A DNA stretch of 34,740 bases from Candidatus Peribacteria bacterium (GTDB lineage Bacteria; Patescibacteriota; Gracilibacteria; Absconditabacterales; Absconditicoccaceae): assembly GCA_031276875.1 (NCBI GenBank), contig JAISMG010000019.1, positions 1-34,740 on the forward strand. Direction: 5' to 3'. The notes below the pieces were generated by a model. It did no database searches, was not told where the DNA came from, and was given only the letters and a program-made list of their open reading frames with translations. Within the stretch, counting starts at the first letter, position 1; every line of letters starts with the position of its first letter. Below are positions 28,321 through 34,740 of the stretch, in pieces. Position numbers and translations under genes: made by a program.

Positions 28321-29535
28321 ATGTTTTATTTTTTTATAATGTCTTTAGTATGCGATATTTTTAAATCTTATTATGACGCTAGAATAAATAAAAGAAATAC
28401 TATTAGTCAGTTGGAGTTTGAATTTGATTTGGAAAGAAACCTTTTACACCTTTACCAAGAACTCCAAAATAATCGTTATGAAATAGGACCAAGTATCTTC
28501 TTTATACAAACGCATCCTGTAAAACGTGAAATTTTTGCAGGAGCCTTTCGTGATAGAATTGTCCATCATCTCATTTACAATTATCTCAACCCTCTCTGCG
28601 AAAAAACCTTCATTTATGATAGTTATAGCTGTAGAGTAGATAAAGGAACTAGTAAAGGAGTACAAAGAATGAGTACATTTATAAGAAGTTGTAGTCAAAA
28701 TTATACTAAAGACTGCTATATTCTCAAATTAGATATTCAAGGATACTTTATGTCCATCCACAAAGATATCCTCTATCATAGCATTCAATCGCTCATAGAC
28801 CAAAAAATATCCCTGCTCAAAATACCAATGACTACAGAATGGTTACTGCAACTAATTCATAAAGTCATCTATCACGATTGCACCCAAAATGGCATTTTTA
28901 AAGGGAAAAAAACAGACTATGAATGATTACCTCTGACTAAAAGTCTTTTTTATAGCAAACCAAATTGTGGACTCCCTATCGGAAATCTTACCAGTCAGCT
29001 TTTTTCAAATATTTATCTCCACGAGTTTGATGTGTATATGAAACATACCCTGAAACTTCCCTATTATGGGCGTTATGTAGATGATTTTGTGATTATCCAT
29101 CACGATAAAGCGTATTTGCAGAGCCTTATCCCACAAATTACTCTCTATTTGCAGTCTCATTTAGCATTAACTTTACATCCTCGCAAAATTTATCTTCAGC
29201 ATTATTCCAAAGGAGTATTATTTCTAGGTACTGTCATCAAACCGTATAGAACATACATCAGAAAAAGAACGTTAGGCTATTTTTACCAGAAAATCCAATT
29301 GCTCAACCAAAGCTTATTGGCGGTAGAACAGGAAACAAATCCTATAATTCAAGCAGAAATACTCAACTGACTCAAGAAAAATTTTGTAGGAGTAATGAAT
29401 GCATATTTGGGTTTTTTGCGTCCTACCAAAAGTTATAAAAAAAGAAAGCAGATGATAGATAAGCACGTCAACCCAAAATTTTGGGAATATGTATCTCTCG
29501 ATGAAGCGTATACCAAAGCAAAACTAAAAAAATAG
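28321..29535 (+). CDS. DGR reverse transcriptase
   Basis: 404 residues, two TGA glycines (DYEGLPLTK, ILNGLKKNF); stop TAG. RT motifs in order: FRDRIVHHLIYNYLNP and YDSYSCRVDKGTSKG (motifs 1-2 region), ILKLDIQGYFMSIHKDIL with the first catalytic Asp, GLPIGNLTSQLFSNIYL (the DGR-type IGxxxSQ motif 4), and YYGRYVDDFVIIHHD with the catalytic YVDD. KGVLFLGTVIKPYRTYI comes next, then the C-terminal helical end ..NAYLGFLRPTKSY. No maturase, endonuclease or RNase H domain is attached, as expected for DGRs. It copies TR RNA with adenine-specific errors. ATG 28339 (MSLVCDIFKSYYDAR) is an equally good start. Confidence 0.93.
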
Positions 29536-29618
29536 AAATACAAGCATACATTATTATCTGTTATTGCGAGGAAGAAACAGCATTTTGCGAGAAGTAGATG
29601 ATTTTTCTTGCAAAAAAT

Positions 29619-29646
29619 TTGCATTCTAAAAAAAATGGAATATAAT
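29619..29646 (+). promoter_or_regulatory. Promoter for the large surface protein
   Basis: TTGCAT (29619-29624), a 16-base spacer and a perfect TATAAT (29641-29646), 31 bases before ATG 29678. Confidence 0.65.
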
Positions 29647-29677
29647 CTATATTGTATTATTTATTCTTTATTTTTTT

Positions 29678-32600
29678 ATGAACAACGGTATGAAAACATT
29701 TGCTTATGTACTAGTAGCAGGTTTAGTCTCCATAGGAGGAGCTTTTTTGGTAGTTGAAAATACAGAAGAAAGTATCACTCTGCAGGGATGTGTAGAATGA
29801 ACACAAGAAATCTGCGACGCTGAAGAACCAGAGCTAGTAATTCCTACAGAGGAAGAAAAAACGGATTCAGCAATTCCTACAGAGGAAGAAACGGATTCAG
29901 CAATTCCTACAGAGGAAGAAACGGATTCAGCAATTCCTACAGAGGAAGAAACGGATTCAGCAATTCCTACAGAGGAAGAAAAAACGGATTCAGCAATTCC
30001 TACAGAGGAAGAAACGGATTCAGTAATTCCTACAGAAGAGGAAAAAACGGATTCAGCAATTCCTACAGAAGAGGAAAAAACGGATTCAGCAATTCCTACA
30101 GAAGAGGAAAAAACGGATTCAGTAATTCCTACAGAACAAGTGAAAATAGAGCCAGCAACTATTACTCCGTTTTCATTTGGGGCACCCATATCGCGATATT
30201 GGACTACCACCTGAGCAACTGCAGAAAAATGTATGACTATAGGAAGAAGTGAACTTCAGAGAAATATTGTGGTAGAGTGGTGAGATACTGATGTAGAAAC
30301 TTTTACAGGTATTGATGTGTATTCCCTGACAGGTGCACAGACCTATACTAAAGTATGTCATACGTATAGTGCAGCCAAAGAATATGCTGTACGTATTACT
30401 ACTCCAGAGAGAATTACTTATTTGGATTTGAGTTCTCAGAATGTAAATGAATTTGAGGCTGGAACAAATGGTACCAATTTAATATATATATCATTAGATG
30501 ACAATGCGTTAGATTCATTAGCTGGAGGTACATTTCGTGGGCTTACTCAGTTGAGAGAATTGTATCTTTCCAATAATGCTTTTGTATTTCTGCCACAGGA
30601 TATTTTTCAATGATTAACCAATTTACAGATATTGGAACTTTCGTGGAATGGGTTAGTTGTTTTGCCTGATACGATTTTTCAGTGACTGACCAATCTCTTG
30701 GCATTGGACTTGTCGTATAATGCGTTGGGTGCTTCGTCTTTGTCTCCAACGTTGTTTCAAAGTTTATCTAAGTTACAACTTTTATCTTTAGCAGGAAATG
30801 CTTTTAGTACATTACCATCTAATTTGCTGGCAGGACGTACTAATTTGACAGATTTTTATCTCTATGAAAATAATTTGTCGACGATGATTTCTTTGGCAAG
30901 TTTATCAAAGCTTAGCGTAGTATCTCTCTTTGATAATATCTTCAGTGTTTCTGGCTACAATGCATTTCTAGATAGCTTTAAAGCCGTTCCTTCGTCAACT
31001 GGTGCACTTTATGCTGCTCCTGCATCCTATGGAGGATGTATAGCAAATGCTTCTCTAGGGATTTCAGCACACAATACCTTGTCAGGTACCAAATGATGGA
31101 TGGTGCAGGATGCAGGATTAGCTGGATGTACGATTACAGGAACTGTATCATATACTCCTTCAGCAGGTACTTGGACCAATAGTGGGGTAGTTGCTACCCT
31201 GACTCTTACGACTACGGGGACGGTTACTTCTTCAGGCTGGACTCCTACAGGGGAAGGTACTATTTTTACCAAAACATATTTCACTAATGCCAATGAAACA
31301 GTGCTTTTCCAATCTCCATCGGGAGCGACAGGAAGTGTACAGGTAGTGATTAGTACGATTATCAATAGTGGAAGTCTGGGAGCAGTAGTAAACTATGAAC
31401 CTGCTCAGATTGCAAGTGGAACTATTACCGTGAGGGTTACGCTTTCAGCTACAGGAGGAACTGCTCCTGCTCATTGGACACTTTCGGGTACTCAAACCTA
31501 TGTGAGAGTGTATACTGGTAGTGTGATGCAGCAAGAACTTACTTTCTCAGATATTGCGGGAAATACCACAGATGTGCTTATTGATTTGACAATAGATACG
31601 ACAGCACCAGTAGCAACAAATGTATCTTACAATCCAAATACAGCGACCAATAGTCCTGTAGTTGTTACCTTGACGACCAATGAACCCATACAACAACCTA
31701 CTAATTGGAACTGAGCAGCAACAGGAACCGTCTTTACGAGAACCTATACTGGTAATGTGACTGAGACGGTGAACTTCTACGATATAGTGGGTAATGCTGG
31801 AAGTACAGGTATTAGTATTACACGAATAGATAAAGCTGCTGTTACAGGGACTGTACACTATTCTGTAGCGACACCGACCAAACACGATGTATTGGCTACC
31901 GTGACATTTGCCAAGACGTGAGTTGTGGTTACGTCTACAGGAGGAGCAAGTCATTTATTTACAGGAGATGGCAATTGGACATTCTTATTTGTAGATACAG
32001 CAGGAAATACTGGAAGTGCTGTAGCGGTAGTTAGTGGAATAGATAAACTATCGCCGGTAGCGACAAATGTATCTTATTCTCCGAGTACAGCGACCAATAA
32101 TGATGTAGTTGTTACCTTGATGACCAATGAACCCATACAACAACCTACTAATTGGAGCTGAGCAGCAACAGGAACCGTCTTTACGAGAACCTACTCCAAT
32201 AATATCACAGAGACAGTATTCTTTGAGGATTTGGTAGGAAATCAATGATATACAGGAGTGATGATTAGCTGGATAGATACCAATAATCCTACAGCAACGC
32301 TTACGTATAGTCCAGCAACTGCAACCTCTGGCTCAGTAGTAGTAACTCTTCAAGCAAATAAAATATTGAAAGCAACGCCTACTGGATGGACAAGTGCAGG
32401 AAATAATAGCTATACCAAAACCTATACTGGGATTACCACTGAACAGGTACTTCTGACAGATACTGCAAATAATACTGGAACAGTAGAGGTAAATATTCGG
32501 CGAATAGATACGACAGCACCAGTAGCAACAAATGTATCTTATACTCCTGATGCCCAGACTCCTACTAATGGAAGCGTGGAAGTAACATTAACGGTTAGTG

Positions 32601-34012
32601 AGTCAATTCAACCTCCTTTAGGCTGGAGTAAATTAAGTGATACGAGTTATGCCAAAGTCTTTTCTCACAATACTGGACTGACAGTGACCTTCTATGATTT
32701 GGTGGGGAATGAGTGATCGACAGGTATTACTATTGCAAATATTGATAACGATGCATTGACAGGAACTATTACCTATGATGTTTCTCTCCCAACGAGTGGT
32801 ACCGTACAGGCTACATTAACGACCAATAAACCTGTAGTACCCATTACTGGGTGGATAGGGGAGACAGGAACGGTCTTTACCAGAGTATTTACCGCAAATA
32901 CCCATGGAAATGTTGTATTTACAGATGCTGTAGGAAATCTAGGAACAGCTTTATATGCTATTGATTGGATAGATACGACAGCACCACAGGCACAGATAAC
33001 GTATACTCCAAATCAACAAACTACGTGAACTGTACTAGCGACTATTACCTTAAATGAGTCTGGAGTAGTGAAAGGATGGACATCTGTAGATGAGATGACC
33101 TATACCAAATCCTACGCTACCAATACTACAGAAAAAGTAAACTATGCTGATCTTCTGGGTAATAAAAGTATGATAGAGGTGGTTATTTCGTGGATTTCTC
33201 AGCCTTCAAATTGATGAGGTGGAGGTGGAGGATGAGGCAGTGCTCTAGCCAAGGATTATTGTCCAAATGGTGATCATTCAGGAAGTTATTATGATGGAGT
33301 ATGTGGAGTTTCTCCAGCAGAAAAAGAACAAATCGTTGGAGAAGTATTACAAGAGCTTGGACTGCCGGAAACAGCTCTCCCTTCATATGTTTCAGCAGGA
33401 GAAAATGCTGATAGCTCAGCACAGATGAATGTTTATACATGGGCAAAAGTAAATAAACTAACTTCAATGCTGAATGAAGAAGCTTTTAGACCTAATGCTA
33501 TGATGACGCGTGCTGAGATGGCAAAAGTGATTGTTTCCTTCGCACAGCTTATGGATGCTCCTCGTAGTCATTCTGAGGAAGTGAACGGAGTGAACTACGA
33601 AGAATCCAGTCAACAATCCATAGATTCTTCGCTACGCTCAGAATGACAGCTTGACTCAACATGACAGTGTACCGCATTCGTTGACTTAGACCAAGTCAAT
33701 CCTGAACTCCAATCCTTTATCATCAGAGCTTGTCAGCTCGGATTGATGGGACATACCGCTAATGGACAGGAAGTGCAGTTGTCCTTTCATCCTTATCAGG
33801 CGCTAAGCTTAGCAGAAGTGGCTACTATCATTTCTCGTCTGCTTCGAGGGGATATCTATGCAGGTAGTGAAGAATACTGGTATCATAGCCACATTCTTGC
33901 ACTTCAGAAAGCTGGTAGTATTCCAATAGAACTCAATCCTCTCAAAATAGAATCAAGAGAAGAAGTGTATACAATATTACGTAAGGTGCAGTGATACACA
34001 AAAACCAATTAA
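29678..34012 (+). CDS. Giant surface protein: acidic repeats, LRRs, Ig-like modules, poly-Gly, SLH-like C-terminus
   Basis: 1444 residues containing about 18 TGA glycines; stop TAA. A signal peptide (MKTFAYVLVAGLVSIGGAFL) leads to nine acidic IPTEEE(K)TDSA repeats (29840-30124). Leucine-rich repeats follow at about residues 245-445 (LRELYLSNNAFVFLPQDIFQG type). Then come about nine Ig-like modules of near 78 residues (VSYTPxTATxxxVVVTLTTNEPI..GW..YTKTYTxN..E.V.F.DxxGNxG). A nine-glycine linker (33212-33238) precedes CPNGDHSGSYYDGVCG. The C-terminus is SLH-like (FRPNAMMTRAEMAKVIVSFA; TAFVDLDQVNPELQSFI..ACQLGLMG), likely binding the cell wall or S-layer. Inference: a host-contact adhesin. ATG 29690 is an alternative start. 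A REP-like inverted repeat is embedded near the C-terminus. Confidence 0.85.
29840..30136 (+). repeat. Acidic 30/33-bp tandem repeats within the surface protein
   Basis: Nine units of IPTEEE(K)TDS(A/V), in the order of 11,10,10,10,11,10,11,11,11 codons, plus a partial IPTE. Units differ only by an optional AAA codon, GAG/GAA choice and A/V at the end. The near identity suggests recent slippage or recombination and likely length variation between strains. Confidence 0.9.
31610..31747 (+). repeat. Nearly identical Ig-like module segment, copy 1
   Basis: 138 bases closely matching 32057-32194, offset 447 bases (149 codons, two Ig-like modules). Both copies carry the same TGA glycine in NW(N/S)-G-AATGTVFTRTY. 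Indicates duplication of a two-module block. Confidence 0.8.
32057..32194 (+). repeat. Nearly identical Ig-like module segment, copy 2
   Basis: Second copy of the 31610-31747 segment; differences cluster at its two ends, with the central 70 bases or so almost identical. Confidence 0.8.
33567..33647. repeat. REP/BIME-like inverted pair inside the SLH region
   Basis: GTCATTCTGAG (33567-33577) and CGAAGAATC (33598-33606) are answered in reverse by GATTCTTCG (33623-33631) and CTCAGAATGAC (33637-33647), all perfect complements. The motif pair CATTCTGAG..CGAAGAATC is a widely scattered extragenic palindrome type in many bacteria (from memory). Here two opposed copies are translated in frame, giving SHSEEVNGVNYEESSQQS and IDSSLRSEGQLDSTGQ between two SLH-like halves. 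Confidence 0.75.
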
Positions 34013-34054
34013 ATAGTTACATTATATGTCTTTTATTCTTTATATCTATATACT

Positions 34055-34740
34055 ATGAAAAAATCTTTCTTTATGTTAGGGATACTGTTAGTAGCCCTCC
34101 TCTCTATCTCTTTATTCGCTATCTCTGCGGAAGCCAAAGACCAAAGTGGTAAAAGAACTCCACTCTTATCAGCTACCTGTGATGCATCGACAGTTGGAAA
34201 GCTGAAATACAGCAACGGATGTATGGCATACTGTGATGGTTCTCAGTGGGTATCCAAATATGGATGTAAGGCTCTTACATGAGTTATTGCTCCCTGTACG
34301 AGTAAACCAGCAGCAGCAATTTATAATGGTGATACACAGATAACTACTACATGGAATGGTTCTCAGTGGGTTCCTAGTACTACAGCAGTGTATAGTCTAA
34401 CTACGGGAGCCAATCAATGTACCTTTGAGTGTCAGTCTGGTACGGTATACAATAGTGATGTCCATAAGTGTATATCAGTTCTCCAGTATGATGGTTGTGA
34501 TACTCCAAATATTGTAGTAGGAAATTATATTCTCGCAGCGTGTAATGTAGGAGCGACGACAGCAGGGACAACTGCATCTTCGTATGGGTATCATTTTCAG
34601 CGAGGAAATAACTATGGATTTAATGCACAGCCTGGGAGTACGGTAGTGTCAGGAGCTTTAGAGCAACTTGTAGACGCTACAGGGTACTGACCAAATACTG
34701 CTAGTGGATACTATACGAGTGGTACCTTTATTAGGACCAA
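34055..34740 (+). CDS. Secreted DGR target-like protein, truncated by window end
   Basis: The first 228 residues; two TGA glycines (ALTGVIAP, GYGPNTAS), still open at the edge. A signal peptide (MKKSFFMLGILLVALLSISLFAISAEA) is followed by two Cys-containing short repeats (YSNGCMAYCDGSQWVSKYGC; WNGSQWVPS). Then comes CDTPNIVVGNYILAACNVGATTAG and YGYHFQRGNNYGF, the start of the FISUMP/FGE-like lectin domain found in many DGR variable proteins. The template repeat at 27669-27858 encodes exactly the C-terminal end expected for this domain type (..YW.S.PNG..A..LNF.S..VNP...N.R.NGFSVRC). Its variable repeat should therefore lie within about 500 bases beyond the window. Start chosen for the signal peptide. 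Confidence 0.75.

Noticed and set aside
29840-30136. CRISPR-like array
   Set aside because: The repeats are contiguous coding repeats with no spacers and keep one reading frame; no cas genes are present.
29704-30210. 168-codon antisense ORF over the acidic repeats
   Set aside because: It is the complement of the tandem repeats, kept open only by their periodicity; the plus-strand frame has signal peptide, LRR and SLH context.
416-34740. Widespread pseudogenes or frameshifts suggested by short ORFs
   Set aside because: The breaks are all in-frame TGA at glycine positions, with family motifs continuing across them; they are recoded codons.
416-34740. UGA as tryptophan or selenocysteine
   Set aside because: TGA sits at glycine columns (P-loops, SAM motif, poly-Gly run), TGG is used for Trp, and no SECIS-like element follows the sites.

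Overview
This window comes from a candidate-phyla-radiation bacterium of the Gracilibacteria / Absconditabacteria (SR1) type, which read UGA as glycine (translation table 25). The sequence shows this directly. Almost every gene is interrupted by in-frame TGA exactly where a conserved glycine belongs: the SAM-binding EIGPGKG of KsgA, HPFVNGNGR of the Fic protein, the glycine before GGYP in RecA, DPGVYLF of UvrC, and a poly-glycine linker written with mixed GGN and TGA codons (33212-33238). No gene here ends on TGA; all true stops are TAA or TAG. All coordinates below are for full genes read with TGA = Gly. I cannot tell Gracilibacteria from Absconditabacteria from this window alone.

Layout. 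At 1-153 a reading frame leaves the left edge. At 416-4307 a minus-strand operon holds rny (RNase Y), an Lgt-like membrane protein and a baseplate-J-like membrane protein. A Fic gene (4441-5388, minus), bracketed by 26-bp perfect direct repeats, lies between rny and ksgA. From 5625 to 18303 the plus strand carries ksgA, a TrbC/VirB2-like small membrane protein, uvrC (no C-terminal HhH), secD, a C-terminally truncated alaS, a C39-like peptidase, a fused acyltransferase-ACP-acyl-activating enzyme, an anchored hypothetical protein and a FecR-domain protein. A GC-rich structured RNA candidate (18496-18621) separates this block from recA (minus, 18695-19768). Then come yraN and a CtpA-type S41 protease, a decayed IS200/IS605 remnant (21907-22340), a large one-TM protein of unknown function, a DJ-1/PfpI protein (minus), a tail-collar-domain surface protein and a dCMP-deaminase-like enzyme.

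The most interesting part is 27090-29535, with its probable target from 34055 to the window end: a diversity-generating retroelement (DGR). It has a MutS-N-terminus-like accessory gene, a template repeat rich in Asn codons (27669-27858) followed by a hairpin, an Avd-like four-helix protein, and a reverse transcriptase with IGNLTSQ and YVDD motifs. Between the DGR and the target lies a 1444-residue cell-surface protein (acidic tandem repeats, LRRs, about nine Ig-like modules, poly-Gly, SLH-like C-terminus). The secreted protein starting at 34055 looks like the DGR target; its variable repeat would lie just past the right edge.

Taken together, the window pairs genome-maintenance and secretion genes of a reduced genome with an adhesin/surface-display region and a machine that diversifies a secreted lectin-fold protein. 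That suits an episymbiotic or predatory lifestyle (inference).
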